Below, piece by piece: positions 9,193 to 18,227 of a stretch of 64,000 bases of DNA. The position numbers and the translations under genes are program-made. This DNA comes from Marinisporobacter balticus (GTDB taxonomy: Bacteria > Bacillota > Clostridia > Peptostreptococcales > Thermotaleaceae). Position 1 is the first letter of the stretch. Every line of letters begins with the position of its first letter. The stretch spans positions 259,362-323,361 of the forward strand of contig NZ_SLWV01000001.1 in the NCBI RefSeq assembly GCF_004345705.1. The letters run 5' to 3'. The notes below the pieces were generated by a model. That model was not told the DNA's origin and did no database searches. It saw nothing but the letters and a program-made list of their open reading frames with translations.

Positions 9193-10395
9193 TCACTCAT
9201 CCTCCTTGACAATAGATGTAATCCGCTGTTGCTTTCCTATTTCTTCCAAAACTTCAATTGTTAATTTTGCCCGTATTCTATTTTTTTCTTCATAGAATAC
9301 TATATCTTTATTTAATATTTTCACATTTTCCGGTATCTTATTAAGCAACTTTACCATTAATTTCTCTTGCATTGCCTGTTTTGCAGTACTTTTATCAATT
9401 ACTTCCTTTTGTGAGGTAGCTTCATAATACTCCTCTATAAGAATTTCGACAGGCATTTTAATATTCCTCCAACTTGAAAGACTTTTATTCTTTTTCTCAA
9501 TTATAACATTATTATAGGGGATTTCTCCTAAACTTAATATGATTTGATTATTTCCAATTTTTATAATTCTTCTTACAAACTTATTTCCTGTTTTTATTTT
9601 TTTAAATTTGACCAAAGAAATGGCACCCACTTCTTCATAATAAGTCTTCGCAAATACTTCTCCGAATGCATGTACATACCTTTTTTCTAATCCTTCTCTT
9701 TCAATAACCCCTGTCATTAAAACTTGCCCGTTCTTTACAATATCTCCTTCCTGTACCAATGCATCTCCTTCTTTTACAATCAATTTATTAATCACACCTT
9801 TTTTTCTAGCAATAATATCGCATGGTACTTCTTTGGGTATTTTTTCTGGAGGTGATACGTTCTCAACAATCTCTACAATTGCCTTTGTTCCTTGTATCTC
9901 TATCCCTACCCAAGCCAAATTTTCAAGTTCTATCATCATATTATTCTCTATATCTGATAGATCTAGTTTATATTTGCATACCCCTGTATACAAACCCAAT
10001 TCATTTAACCTTTCTCTTATTTCTGTTTGTGATATTTTCTCATTTCCAACAATTTCAACATTCCATACAAAAGAAGTAGTACTCATTATAATACATATTG
10101 CAATAGCAAATCCCACTACAAACATTTTTCTCATTTTAATTTTGTACATAAAAAAAGGATATCCTATTTTTTGTCTAATTTTCACTCTACATCCTGCCCT
10201 TTTTACAATATGCCTAAGTTCTTTGTATCCTTCTAACCCTACCTTTGCCTCTAGTGTAGTATAATCTATCCTAACAATATCCCAAAGATATATTCCCCTC
10301 GCAATCGCATAGTTTATAAATTTTTCTAGTGCTAGACCTTCAATTTTAATAACAACATATCCTCTAAAAAAATTCCATAGCTTTACTATGATCAA
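9193..10395 (-). CDS. yqfD: sporulation protein YqfD
   Basis: 400 residues: N-terminal block LWNFFRGYVVIKIEGLALEKFINYA characteristic of YqfD, one transmembrane helix near residue 92-112, then an extracytoplasmic region with a POTRA-like start (VEIVGNEKISQTEIRERLNELG) and a lipoyl-like turn (LVQEGDIVKNGQVLMTG). YqfD is a conserved sporulation protein of unknown mechanism, made in the mother cell in Bacillus. Start is a TTG at 10393-10395 behind GGGGGGAGGG. It follows yqfC by 30 bases, and the pair leads the long operon towards era and recO. Confidence 0.92.
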   Translation of the reverse strand: MIIVKLWNFFRGYVVIKIEGLALEKFINYAIARGIYLWDIVRIDYTTLEAKVGLEGYKELRHIVKRAGCRVKIRQKIGYPFFMYKIKMRKMFVVGFAIAICIIMSTTSFVWNVEIVGNEKISQTEIRERLNELGLYTGVCKYKLDLSDIENNMMIELENLAWVGIEIQGTKAIVEIVENVSPPEKIPKEVPCDIIARKKGVINKLIVKEGDALVQEGDIVKNGQVLMTGVIEREGLEKRYVHAFGEVFAKTYYEEVGAISLVKFKKIKTGNKFVRRIIKIGNNQIILSLGEIPYNNVIIEKKNKSLSSWRNIKMPVEILIEEYYEATSQKEVIDKSTAKQAMQEKLMVKLLNKIPENVKILNKDIVFYEEKNRIRAKLTIEVLEEIGKQQRITSIVKEDE

Positions 10396-10425
10396 AATTC
10401 CCTCCCCCCTTATTCTGTAAAAATA

Positions 10426-10704
10426 TTACTTGACAAACTCAATATTTTCAATGCTTCCACATACAATAATTTCTTCTGTCATAATGGTTTTAATCGAGAG
10501 ATCTTTTCCTACGATTCTAATCACACCACTTTTTGTATTTATTCTTATTCTAAGTTCAGAATATTCAATAATCCCCTTATGGTTTTCAATATATAATTGT
10601 ATATTTCCCAGTAAAGTAATTCTTGGAAGATCTAATATAATATCTTTAGGAAGTTCTAATAACTCTGATACACTTTCTTTTATCTCTTTTGCCTTCCTTT
10701 TCAT
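10426..10704 (-). CDS. yqfC: sporulation protein YqfC
   Basis: 92 residues with the YqfC pattern: SELLELPKDIILDLPRITLLG, then beta-rich repeats (YIENHKGIIEYSELRIRI, GVIRIVGKDLSI) that resemble YabP/YqfC family proteins. The family is restricted to endospore formers and YqfC is under mother-cell SigmaE control in Bacillus. Start ATG follows GGGGGAG. It is the first gene after a terminator, so a promoter must lie within 10705-10783. I see CATAATAT there, a possible SigmaE-like -10, but the -35 is poor, so sporulation control is inferred from the family. Confidence 0.9.
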   Translation of the reverse strand: MKRKAKEIKESVSELLELPKDIILDLPRITLLGNIQLYIENHKGIIEYSELRIRINTKSGVIRIVGKDLSIKTIMTEEIIVCGSIENIEFVK

Positions 10705-10783
10705 AAGATACTCCCCCTTTATATTTAATTTTATGCTTCTATATTATGCTGTATTCCTTTATTTTAAGGACTTAAATAGAAGA

Positions 10784-10815
10784 AAAAAGCTGCGAAAATA
10801 TTTTCACAGCTTTTT
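10784..10815 (-). terminator. intrinsic terminator after the nfeD-floA unit
   Basis: Read on the minus strand, AAAAAGCTG-GAAAATATTTTC-CAGCTTTTTT forms a stem followed by a T-run. It lies directly behind the stop codon of the 162-residue unknown gene and separates that unit from yqfC. Confidence 0.85.
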
Positions 10816-11302
10816 ATCTTCTCAAAGACTTTGGTTTTTCTAATATCTCTGACATAATAATACCATATATCAAATTGTTTTTATTGATCAAAATTCCTTT
10901 TTTACCGATTTCTCTTTCGCAAATCACATCTCTTATTTCTTCTTTTATCGCAGTCTCTTTAATTTCTATAGATTTATTAGATGTATTAACATCTGGTATT
11001 CCCTTTACATTTACTTGTCGATGATCATTTTCTACTTTTGCTTCGTAAATCATAGGCGCTTGGCCCTTATAATCATCTACTTCCATATTCTCTAAAGTTG
11101 AATGTATTTCGTCCTTTAGTCCCTGTGCTTTTTCTTCAAATCCTTTTATATACTTATTTCCTTTGTCTCTATAATCATTTTTTTTATCTTTTTTTGCGTC
11201 ATTTTTATGTTTTAGTTTTTCTTTATTATCTTTTTTAAAAATTACCTGTCCTATAAAGAAAATAAGTGGAAGTAATATCGATATAATTTTATCAAAATCC
11301 AT
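10814..11302 (-). CDS. unrecognised membrane-anchored protein
   Basis: I do not recognise this 162-residue protein. It begins with a single hydrophobic segment (ISILLPLIFFIGQVIF, residues 6-21) and continues as a very lysine-rich, probably coiled-coil stretch to about residue 85. It ends with a short ordered part containing EIRDVICEREIGKKGILINKNNLIYGIIMSEIL, which could be a small beta/alpha motif. The topology suggests a membrane-tethered cytoplasmic helix. It follows floA by about 33 bases and is the last gene before a terminator, so it is probably co-expressed with the membrane-microdomain genes nfeD and floA. A good SD (AAGGATGTGAG) precedes the ATG. Confidence 0.65.
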   Translation of the reverse strand: MDFDKIISILLPLIFFIGQVIFKKDNKEKLKHKNDAKKDKKNDYRDKGNKYIKGFEEKAQGLKDEIHSTLENMEVDDYKGQAPMIYEAKVENDHRQVNVKGIPDVNTSNKSIEIKETAIKEEIRDVICEREIGKKGILINKNNLIYGIIMSEILEKPKSLRR

Positions 11303-11335
11303 TGGCTCACATCCTTTAAGTTAAAAAGAAGTCAA

Positions 11336-12331
11336 CTATTTCTTTACTTGAGAATTTGTATCTTCTTCTTTTCCTAATATAGATATACTCTTTCTCATGG
11401 TTGTATCTGCCATAATATTTTGCATATTATAATAGTCCATCACACCAAGTTTTCCTTCTCTTAGGGCCATAGCCATAGCTTTAGGAACTTCTGCTTCAGC
11501 TTCTACAACCTTTGCACGCATTTCTTGTACAGCTGCCACCATTTCCTGTTCTTTTGCAACAGCCATTGCACGTCTTTCTTCTGCTTTTGCTTGCGCAATT
11601 CTTTTATCCGCTTCTGCTTGTTCTGTTTGAAGTTGTGCACCAATATTTCTTCCTACATCTACATCAGCAATATCAATAGATAATATCTCAAAGGCCGTAC
11701 CTGCATCTAACCCTTTAGATAAAACAGTTCTTGATATCAAATCAGGATTTTCTAAGACTTCTTTATGGCTCGTCGCAGAACCTACTGTCGTTACAATTCC
11801 TTCTCCTACTCTAGCAATGATCGTTTCTTCTCCAGCACCTCCAACAAGTCTTTCAATATTCACTCTTACTGTTACCCTTGCTTTTACCATTACTTCAATA
11901 CCATCCCTAGAAACCGCTGCGACTTTTGGAGTTTCTATTACTTTTGGATTAACACTTACCTGAACAGCACTCAAGACTTCTCTACCTGCTAAATCAATTG
12001 CAGCAGCTCTTTCAAATTCTAAAAATATCTCCGCCCTTTGCGCAGCAATAAGGGCATTTATTACACTATCCACATCTCCTCCAGCAAGATAATGTGCTTC
12101 TAATTTATCTATATCTAGATCTAATCCTGCTTTTGTTGCTTTAATAAGAGGATTTACAATTCTAGATGGAGACACTCTTCTAAAACGCATCCCTACCAAG
12201 GTAAAAATACCTATTTTCACACCTGAAAAATAGGCTGTAATCCATAATCCTACAGGTATAAAACTCAAAAGTAATCCTAAAACCAAAAGTACAACAATAG
12301 CCATAATCCCAAACCCAACAATAGGTGACAT
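11336..12331 (-). CDS. floA: flotillin-like protein FloA
   Basis: 331 residues: two closely spaced N-terminal hydrophobic segments (residues 5-50), then the SPFH/PHB-like domain typical of FloA (YqfA), with the conserved block FRRVSPSRIVNPLIKATKAGLDLD, LEAHYLAGGDVD and the helical QAEADKRIAQAKAEERRAMAVAKEQEM stretch. FloA scaffolds functional membrane microdomains in Bacillus. Start ATG follows AGGAGG. It lies 13 bases after the NfeD gene; the NfeD-flotillin pairing is widespread and suggests joint membrane function. Confidence 0.95.
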   Translation of the reverse strand: MSPIVGFGIMAIVVLLVLGLLLSFIPVGLWITAYFSGVKIGIFTLVGMRFRRVSPSRIVNPLIKATKAGLDLDIDKLEAHYLAGGDVDSVINALIAAQRAEIFLEFERAAAIDLAGREVLSAVQVSVNPKVIETPKVAAVSRDGIEVMVKARVTVRVNIERLVGGAGEETIIARVGEGIVTTVGSATSHKEVLENPDLISRTVLSKGLDAGTAFEILSIDIADVDVGRNIGAQLQTEQAEADKRIAQAKAEERRAMAVAKEQEMVAAVQEMRAKVVEAEAEVPKAMAMALREGKLGVMDYYNMQNIMADTTMRKSISILGKEEDTNSQVKK

Positions 12332-12344
12332 ATTTTAAAACCTC

Positions 12345-13667
12345 CTAATTTATTTTTTTTACTACTATTTTTCTACCCTCTACTTTAATCACTTTCACTT
12401 TCGTATGTACATCAATAAATTCGCCTTCTGCTACAACATCTATTTTTGTTTTTTCTATTTCTGCCATCCCAGCAGGACGCAATGGCGTAACCGTTATACC
12501 CTCTAATCCTAATAAAGATTTTTTCTGTTGTGTAGTTACAAAACCTTTATCTTTTCTCAACTGGGTTTCAAGAATGATTTTATCAAAATATCTATTCTTT
12601 GGTGCATATTTTAGTAATAAAACAGCCGTAATGATTGCTAAAATAAAAGCAATACCTAACGATGTAATACCAAGCACAATAGAATCTGAAGATAAAACAA
12701 TACTTAGTATAATACATAAAATCCCACCTATTCCTGGTGCGCCAAACCCTGGTGCTATCAATTCAATGAATAGAAGGATTATCCCCGTGACAAAAATCAT
12801 AATTACCGAAACGCCAGCATTCCCAGCTAACATGCTTCCCCCAAAAAAAATAGTAAAAGCAATAAAACTAATTGTTCCTCCAACACCAAAGCCTGGTGTT
12901 AAAAATTCTATGATCATCCCAATAAACCCTATGCTTAAGAGGATAGGGAGCAGTACAGAGCTTGTGACCCCTTGTGCAATCATCATTTTAAAATCTGGTT
13001 TGATATTAATGATTTTTGTATAATTCACATTTAATGTGTCTAAAATCTCTTCATAGCTATTTCCTACTAAATCAGTAAATCCTAGATTTTCAGCTTCTTT
13101 TGTTGTTAAATTTAACAATTCACCCTTCTGTGCAACATATTTTGTTGCATCATTTGGATCTATTATTTCAATACGTCGATCTGCCATAGCTTCTACTAAT
13201 TTTGTATCTCTCCCTCTTTGCTCTGCAGTAGTTCTCAATTCACCTTTCCAATACGAAATATTTTTTTCTGTATACGGAATGGTTTCTGCCGATCCTATTG
13301 TACTTCCACTGCTCATAGCAATACGTTCTGATGCAATCGTTAGCAGCACCCCTGCTGATTCTGCTTTTTTATTCACAAAAGAAATCGTTCGAAGGGATGT
13401 TTTCATCATATGATCTCTTATTTTCGTAGCTTCTTTAATCATCCCTCCTAATGTATCGATTTCAAATATAATTGCTACAGAATCCGGATCATTTTCTGCT
13501 TTTCTTATTTCCTTTTCCACAAATTGTGTAACAGCAGGATTAATCTCCCCCTTTATAGGTATGACATATACACTTTTCTCATTTTCAGCATAAGCATAAG
13601 TACTAGAAAATACACAGTATACGATTAATACGCAAAAAAGCATATATTTCATATAAAATCTTTTCAA
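12345..13667 (-). CDS. NfeD-family membrane serine protease (long form)
   Basis: About 440 residues: signal peptide (YMLFCVLIVYCVFSSTYAYA), a ClpP-like protease domain (about 35-215) with the nucleophile context KKAESAGVLLTIASERIAMSS, four to five membrane helices (about 225-370), and a C-terminal OB-fold NfeD domain with LLGLEGITVTPLRPAGMAEI. It is a long-form NfeD of the stomatin-partner type. The open frame extends 15 codons further upstream, but GGAGGTG lies six bases before a TTG at 13665-13667, which also gives a clean signal peptide, so I take that start. Transcribed with floA. Confidence 0.92.
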   Translation of the reverse strand: MKRFYMKYMLFCVLIVYCVFSSTYAYAENEKSVYVIPIKGEINPAVTQFVEKEIRKAENDPDSVAIIFEIDTLGGMIKEATKIRDHMMKTSLRTISFVNKKAESAGVLLTIASERIAMSSGSTIGSAETIPYTEKNISYWKGELRTTAEQRGRDTKLVEAMADRRIEIIDPNDATKYVAQKGELLNLTTKEAENLGFTDLVGNSYEEILDTLNVNYTKIINIKPDFKMMIAQGVTSSVLLPILLSIGFIGMIIEFLTPGFGVGGTISFIAFTIFFGGSMLAGNAGVSVIMIFVTGIILLFIELIAPGFGAPGIGGILCIILSIVLSSDSIVLGITSLGIAFILAIITAVLLLKYAPKNRYFDKIILETQLRKDKGFVTTQQKKSLLGLEGITVTPLRPAGMAEIEKTKIDVVAEGEFIDVHTKVKVIKVEGRKIVVKKIN

Positions 13668-13718
13668 ACTTTTCACCTCCTTTAATAATAAACCTAAAAT
13701 CTTGTCTTCCAATATAGT

Positions 13719-13747
13719 ATATTACATTTCATGCTTTTTTTAAACAA
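13719..13747 (-). promoter_or_regulatory. probable SigmaA promoter of nfeD-floA
   Basis: On the minus strand TTGTTT (13742-13747) and TAATAT (13719-13724) are separated by exactly 17 bases, and the unit starts about 50 bases downstream. It lies between the yqeY terminator and the nfeD SD. Confidence 0.55.
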
Positions 13748-13763
13748 TTCATAGTAAAAATAG

Positions 13764-13799
13764 AAAAAATGACCTAAGTTAAACTTAGATCATTTTTTA
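13764..13799 (-). terminator. intrinsic terminator of rpsU-yqeY
   Basis: Minus strand AAAAAATGA-CTAAG-TTAA-CTTAG-TCATTTTTT: a long stem with a T-run, immediately after the yqeY stop. Confidence 0.9.
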
Positions 13800-14240
13800 T
13801 TATAGAAATTGTTTTATAATTCTATTTACCGTTTTGCCATCTGTTCTACCTTTTACTTTAGGCATCACTGCTGACATAATTTTACCCATATCTTTCATAC
13901 TATTCGCACCAACTTCTTCAATTGTTTGACTAACAATTTGTGTAAGCTCTTTTTCTGTCAATTGTTGTGGCAAATAGTTCAATAAAATGTCTATTTCAGC
14001 TTTTGCTTCATCCACCAAGTCATCTCTTCCACCCTTGGCAAACTCTTCAATAGCATCTTTTTTTTGTTTTACTTGCTTTGATACGATATCTAAAATAGCT
14101 TCATCATCAAGCTCTACTCTATGATCAACTTCATATTGTTTTATAGCGGATCGTACCATGGTTATAACTGCTTTTTCAAGTTTCTTTTTTTCCTTCATGG
14201 CTTCTTTTAAATCAGCCATTAATCTCTCTTTGAGGGACAT
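13800..14240 (-). CDS. yqeY: GatB/YqeY domain protein
   Basis: 146 residues of the YqeY family, a stand-alone version of the tRNA-binding tail domain of GatB. Visible blocks are SLKERLMADLKEAMKEKKK, LRSAIKQYEV-type (MVRSAIKQYEVDHR), LLNYLPQQLTEKEL and DMGKIMSAVMPKVKGRTDGKTVN. A role in tRNA or amidotransferase function is presumed, not shown. The frame opens with GTG-TCA-CAC before an ATG, but GAGGTG containing that GTG is the SD, so I start at the ATG 14238-14240. The rpsU-yqeY pairing is conserved in Firmicutes and shares one promoter and terminator here. Confidence 0.93.
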   Translation of the reverse strand: MSLKERLMADLKEAMKEKKKLEKAVITMVRSAIKQYEVDHRVELDDEAILDIVSKQVKQKKDAIEEFAKGGRDDLVDEAKAEIDILLNYLPQQLTEKELTQIVSQTIEEVGANSMKDMGKIMSAVMPKVKGRTDGKTVNRIIKQFL

Positions 14241-14265
14241 GTGTGACACCTCTTTTTTAAATTTA

Positions 14266-14454
14266 TTAGAATTTTTTCTTAGCTTTATTTCTTCTAGCAG
14301 CCTCTGCTTTCTTTTTACGTTTTACGCTAGGCTTTTCGTAATGTTCTCTTTTTCTAACTTCTGATAAAACACCACTTTTCGCACATGAGCGCTTGAATCT
14401 GCGAAGAGCACTTTCAAGAGTTTCGCTTTCCCCTAATTTAATTTCTGTTGACAT
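14266..14454 (-). CDS. rpsU: 30S ribosomal protein S21
   Basis: 62 residues beginning MSTEIKLGESETLESALRRF and ending in a lysine/arginine-rich tail, the standard bS21 sequence. It binds near the 3' end of 16S rRNA and helps initiation on SD-led messages, which suits the strong SDs across this window. An apparent eight-codon extension is the SD itself (GGAGGGAG), so the start is the ATG at 14452-14454. It is the first gene of its transcript, followed by yqeY. Confidence 0.97.
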   Translation of the reverse strand: MSTEIKLGESETLESALRRFKRSCAKSGVLSEVRKREHYEKPSVKRKKKAEAARRNKAKKKF

Positions 14455-14545
14455 AATTCTCCCTCCCTCCGCTAGCAAACTTATGCATGCTCATAGAATT
14501 CCAAATGAAACAGAACCATTTAGGCATCCAAAATAGCACTATGTT

Positions 14546-14574
14546 ATTATACATTAAATTAACAATTTGTGCAA
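14546..14574 (-). promoter_or_regulatory. SigmaA promoter of rpsU
   Basis: Minus strand TTGCAC (14569-14574), 17-base spacer, perfect TATAAT (14546-14551), about 90 bases before the rpsU start and just behind the end of the hit gene. Confidence 0.8.
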
Positions 14575-14580
14575 CTTTTT

Positions 14581-14922
14581 TTAACCCGGAGGCCACTGAA
14601 GTTGTCGTCCACCTAGAAGATGGAAATGTATATGACTTACAGTTTGTCCACCTAAATGCCCACAGTTACTTACAACTCTATAGCCATCTTTTAAGTCTAG
14701 CGCTTTTGCAACTTTTTTTATCGAAAGGAAAATATGTCCAAGTAGATCTTTATGACTATCAGAAACATGATCAAGTGATGCTATATGTTCTCTTGGAATT
14801 ATTACAATATGTGTTGGCGCTTGCGGCTCTATATCATGAAAAGCCATTACAAAATTATCCTCATATACCACTTTTGATGGAATTTCTCCAGAAGCAATTT
14901 TGCAAAAAATACAATCGGCCAT
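14581..14922 (-). CDS. HIT family nucleotide hydrolase
   Basis: 113 residues of the HINT/Hit branch. The active-site histidine triad is HIHFH (H97, H99, H101), followed by LLGG; ADCIFCKIASGEIPSKVVYED at the N-terminus carries a CxxC usual in this branch. Such proteins hydrolyse adenosine phosphoramidates and related nucleotides, with no firm physiological role. The start is the ATG 14920-14922, eight bases behind GGAGGTG; a ten-codon upstream extension lacks an SD. It follows mtaB and ends its operon just before the rpsU promoter. Confidence 0.93.
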   Translation of the reverse strand: MADCIFCKIASGEIPSKVVYEDNFVMAFHDIEPQAPTHIVIIPREHIASLDHVSDSHKDLLGHIFLSIKKVAKALDLKDGYRVVSNCGHLGGQTVSHIHFHLLGGRQLQWPPG

Positions 14923-15013
14923 TCTATTCACCTCCTTTATACCATTACACACTTCTATCCATATCTATTCAACACAAATAATAGAATTCCTTCTTTCAAA
15001 CGTCTTATACTTT

Positions 15014-16318
15014 CTATTTGTCTAATATTTTTCCTACTACTGCTTCTTCTAATATTTTTTCTAATACTACTAGCAATATTTTCCCTTCTACATCCTCTTT
15101 TGATTGGACAAATGTGCGAATATAGTTATCTGTTAATCCTTCATAATAACCTTGCATTTCATTACTTTCCGTCTCAAAGAGTACAGGTCTTTGTGTATGT
15201 ATGAATTTCTCATGATATTTTATTAGACTTTCGTTTGCCAATGTTAGCAATCTTTCGCTTCTTCTATTCTTTATTTTCGAGGGCACTTGATTTTCATATT
15301 TAGCAGCTGGTGTTCCTCTTCTTTGAGAATATTTAAATACATGAATTTGACTTAATCCAATCTCTTGAACAAATTCAAAGGTTTTTTCAAATTCTTCTTC
15401 TGTTTCTCCAGGAAACCCTACCATAATATCTGTAGTGATGGATGCATCAGGCATATATTTTCTTAGCCGCTCTACAATTGTTTTGTATTCTATTGTAGTA
15501 TATTTTCTATTCATTCTCTTAAGCGTCTCATCACATCCACTTTGCAATGACAAATGAAAATGCGGACAAACTTTTTTTAAGTTTGAAAGCGTCTTTACAA
15601 AGTCTTCTGTCATAATTGTTGGTTCTATAGAACTAATTCTTATCCGTTCGATACCCTCCACTTCATGTACTGCATCAATTACATCCAATAATGACGTGTT
15701 TTTTAGATCTTTTCCATAAGATGCTACATGAATTCCCGTAAGCACAATTTCTTTAAAGTGATTCTTTGCTAAACGTTTCACTTCACTTACAATATCTTCT
15801 ATTTTTCTGCTTCGAATAGGTCCTCTTGCATAAGGAATAATACAATACGTACAATATTGATTGCATCCCTCTTGAATTTTAAGGTAAGCTCTCGTTTTTC
15901 CTTTTATTTCTCCTATCGTCATTTCTTCAAATTCATGAATTTTCATAATATCATCAACAGCATTAATCATCTTGCTCTCTGCTGCTTTTTCTACATATTC
16001 AACAATTTTATTCCGATCATTTGTTCCTAAAATAATATTTACGCCTTCAATAGAAGCTACTTCCTTAGGGGCTGTTTGAGAATAGCATCCCACCACTGCT
16101 ATAATAGCCTTTGGATTCTTTCGTTTTGCTCTTCGAATAAACTGTCTTGATTTTCGATCTCCTAGATTTGTAACAGTACAAGTATTAATTACATATACAT
16201 CTGCATGTTCTTCGTGATCTACCATCTCATATCCAGCTTTTTCAAAAACCTCTCCCATTGCCTCTGTTTCATATTGATTCACTTTACATCCAAGGGTATA
16301 AAATGTTACTTTCTTCAT
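15014..16318 (-). CDS. mtaB: tRNA methylthiotransferase MtaB
   Basis: 434 residues of radical-SAM methylthiotransferase. The UPF0004 domain at the N-terminus has TLGCKVNQYETEAM and the ligands for the auxiliary cluster; the radical-SAM motif is CNQYCTYCIIPYARG near residue 150; a TRAM domain closes the protein. MtaB converts t6A37 to ms2t6A37 in ANN-decoding tRNAs. It starts immediately after the rsmE stop with GGAGG inside the end of rsmE, so translation is coupled. The operon is prmA-rsmE-mtaB-hit. Confidence 0.95.
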   Translation of the reverse strand: MKKVTFYTLGCKVNQYETEAMGEVFEKAGYEMVDHEEHADVYVINTCTVTNLGDRKSRQFIRRAKRKNPKAIIAVVGCYSQTAPKEVASIEGVNIILGTNDRNKIVEYVEKAAESKMINAVDDIMKIHEFEEMTIGEIKGKTRAYLKIQEGCNQYCTYCIIPYARGPIRSRKIEDIVSEVKRLAKNHFKEIVLTGIHVASYGKDLKNTSLLDVIDAVHEVEGIERIRISSIEPTIMTEDFVKTLSNLKKVCPHFHLSLQSGCDETLKRMNRKYTTIEYKTIVERLRKYMPDASITTDIMVGFPGETEEEFEKTFEFVQEIGLSQIHVFKYSQRRGTPAAKYENQVPSKIKNRRSERLLTLANESLIKYHEKFIHTQRPVLFETESNEMQGYYEGLTDNYIRTFVQSKEDVEGKILLVVLEKILEEAVVGKILDK

Positions 16319-17077
16319 CTATATGCCTCCTAAATCACCCATCTCATACATCAATATACTTAAAGCTACAAAACCCGCGGTTTCAGTCCTTAATATTCTA
16401 GGCCCTAAGGTAACAGATAAAGCCCCCTTACCTTGTGCCGCTATAATTTCGTCTTTTTCAAAACCACCTTCTGGTCCAATGATAATGGCAACACTTTTAT
16501 AGTCTCCATTATTCTTTAAAAGCCCTTTAATTCCTCTATTTTCTTCCTGCTCATAAGGAATCATCCTTAAATCATACGTAGCTATTTCATTTAACATTTC
16601 TTCAAATGAAATAGGATACGCAATCGTAGGAATTCGACCCCTCTTACACTGCTTTGCTGCCGCATCTGCAACTTTTTGCCATCTTTCAATCTTTTTCGTC
16701 TCAGCTTTTTCATCCTTTAATTGTACAATTGTACGCTCTGTAACCACAGGAACAATTCTTTTAATTCCAAGTTCTGTACATTTTTGTATAATCATATCCA
16801 TTTTAGCTGATTTAGGTATTCCTTGAAAAAGTGTTATATTCACTAGTGGTTCAGTTTTAGATAAACGTCGCTCTAATATATTTACAATGATTTCTGACTT
16901 TGTTAACGAAATAATTTCCCCTATATAATCTATATTCTGTCCATCACAGATCTCTATGCGATCTTCCTGCGAAAGCCTTAATACCTTGCCAATATGTTTC
17001 ACATCTTCCTTGTCATCAATAATAATTTTTTGCTCTTCACCTAAAATATTTTTTTCATTTACAAAAAATCTATGCAT
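16319..17077 (-). CDS. rsmE: 16S rRNA m3U1498 methyltransferase RsmE
   Basis: About 252 residues of a SPOUT-fold methyltransferase. The N-terminal PUA-like part has HRFFV and HIGKVLRLSQEDRIEICDG; the catalytic knot region has GIPKSAKMDMIIQKCTELG, IIGPEGGFEKDE and LGPRILRTETA. It methylates U1498 of 16S rRNA at N3. The start ATG (17075-17077) overlaps the last eight bases of prmA; a ten-codon longer reading exists but begins inside prmA without an SD. The coupling with prmA and mtaB groups three translation-apparatus modifying enzymes. Confidence 0.94.
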   Translation of the reverse strand: MHRFFVNEKNILGEEQKIIIDDKEDVKHIGKVLRLSQEDRIEICDGQNIDYIGEIISLTKSEIIVNILERRLSKTEPLVNITLFQGIPKSAKMDMIIQKCTELGIKRIVPVVTERTIVQLKDEKAETKKIERWQKVADAAAKQCKRGRIPTIAYPISFEEMLNEIATYDLRMIPYEQEENRGIKGLLKNNGDYKSVAIIIGPEGGFEKDEIIAAQGKGALSVTLGPRILRTETAGFVALSILMYEMGDLGGI

Positions 17078-18026
17078 CCCTTTTTTCACCCTTTGTTTTA
17101 GAAACAATCACTGCCCATTCACCTTGTCTATCAATATGAAGAATTTCCATCTCGTTCTTTTCTAAGGCTTTGACCACTTCATCAATCTTTTCAAGAATAA
17201 TACCTGAAGCAATAAAAACACTATCTTTCTTCATAAAATCACTTATATAGGAAGATAAATGTATAATTACATCTGCTATAATATTAGCAACCACAATGTC
17301 TGCTTTTCCTATAATCACATCCATCAAATTTCCATGTTTTATCTCAACTTTAGTATCTACTCCATTTTCTAATACATTTCTTTTAGAAGCTGTGACGGCT
17401 ACTTCATCTAAATCAACACCTATAACTTTCTTTGCTCCAAGTTTTGCAGCTGCAACAGAAAGAATACCACTGCCACAGCCAATATCAAATACCTCATGTT
17501 CATTCGTTATATACTTTTCTAAATTTTGTATGCACATCATCGTTGTTTCATGGGTGCCTGTTCCAAATGCCATCCCTGGATCAAGTTCGATCACAAGTTC
17601 ATCAAATGCAGCTTCATAAGGTTCCCAAGAAGGCTTTATAACCACCTTATCTCCTATTTTTTTAGGTTTATAATATTTTTTCCACTCATTCGCCCAATCT
17701 TCTTCATAGACTTCTGTTGTTGTAACTTCTCCTAATCCTTTATCAAGATTGTATTGTGGTATTTTTTCTACATGTTCTTCTATAAGTTTAATTTTATCTA
17801 GTAAGTCTCCATTCTCTGGGAAATATCCTTTTACTATGGCACCTTCATACTCTCTTTCAAAAATAGATTCATCAACATAGTCCCAATCTCCTGATTCTTT
17901 TTCTTTGAAAATCAAGTCGTTTGGATCTTCTATGACCACACCTCCCACCCCAGCATCATACAAAATATTAGCTACTGCTTCAACAGCCTCTGTCGTTGTT
18001 TTAATTTTCACTTCTATCCATTTCAT
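17070..18026 (-). CDS. prmA: ribosomal protein L11 methyltransferase
   Basis: 318 residues: an N-terminal substrate-recognition domain beginning MKWIEVKIKTTTEAVEAVANIL, and a class I SAM domain with DPGMAFGTGTHETT, VFDIGCGSGILSVAAAKLGA and the catalytic-loop VVANIIADVI. PrmA trimethylates L11. ATG follows GGAGG. The -10-like TATAAT at about 18060-18070 (minus strand, ...GGGTATAAT) is the probable promoter although its -35 is weak. It is the first gene of the prmA-rsmE-mtaB-hit unit, directly downstream of the dnaJ terminator. Confidence 0.95.
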   Translation of the reverse strand: MKWIEVKIKTTTEAVEAVANILYDAGVGGVVIEDPNDLIFKEKESGDWDYVDESIFEREYEGAIVKGYFPENGDLLDKIKLIEEHVEKIPQYNLDKGLGEVTTTEVYEEDWANEWKKYYKPKKIGDKVVIKPSWEPYEAAFDELVIELDPGMAFGTGTHETTMMCIQNLEKYITNEHEVFDIGCGSGILSVAAAKLGAKKVIGVDLDEVAVTASKRNVLENGVDTKVEIKHGNLMDVIIGKADIVVANIIADVIIHLSSYISDFMKKDSVFIASGIILEKIDEVVKALEKNEMEILHIDRQGEWAVIVSKTKGEKRDA

Positions 18027-18197
18027 ATTCTAAATCCTCCGTAACTTTCCACTTTATGTGTTATTATACCCTAGACTACTTGTCTTTACCATAAGTTTAT
18101 AGAATTAAAACTTAATTGAGTTTCTTAGTCTCGCACTTTAAAAAGTAGCGCGCTTATAATTATTAGATAAAAACTTGCATAAATCTATTATACAAAT

Positions 18198-18224
18198 GAA
18201 ACACCCAGTAATCACTGGGTGCTT
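18198..18224 (-). terminator. intrinsic terminator after dnaJ
   Basis: Eight to nine base-pair stem CACCCAGT-AATC-ACTGGGTG right behind the dnaJ stop; on the minus strand it is followed by GTTTCATTT. Confidence 0.8.
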
Positions 18225-18227
18225 TAG

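Noticed and set aside
10705..10783. SigmaE promoter for yqfC (CATAATAT)
   Set aside because: The -10 is plausible, but no -35 of the right type stands 14-15 bases upstream.
14487..14981. 164-codon plus-strand frame over the hit gene
   Set aside because: Antisense shadow of the hit gene; no SD and composition follows the reverse strand.
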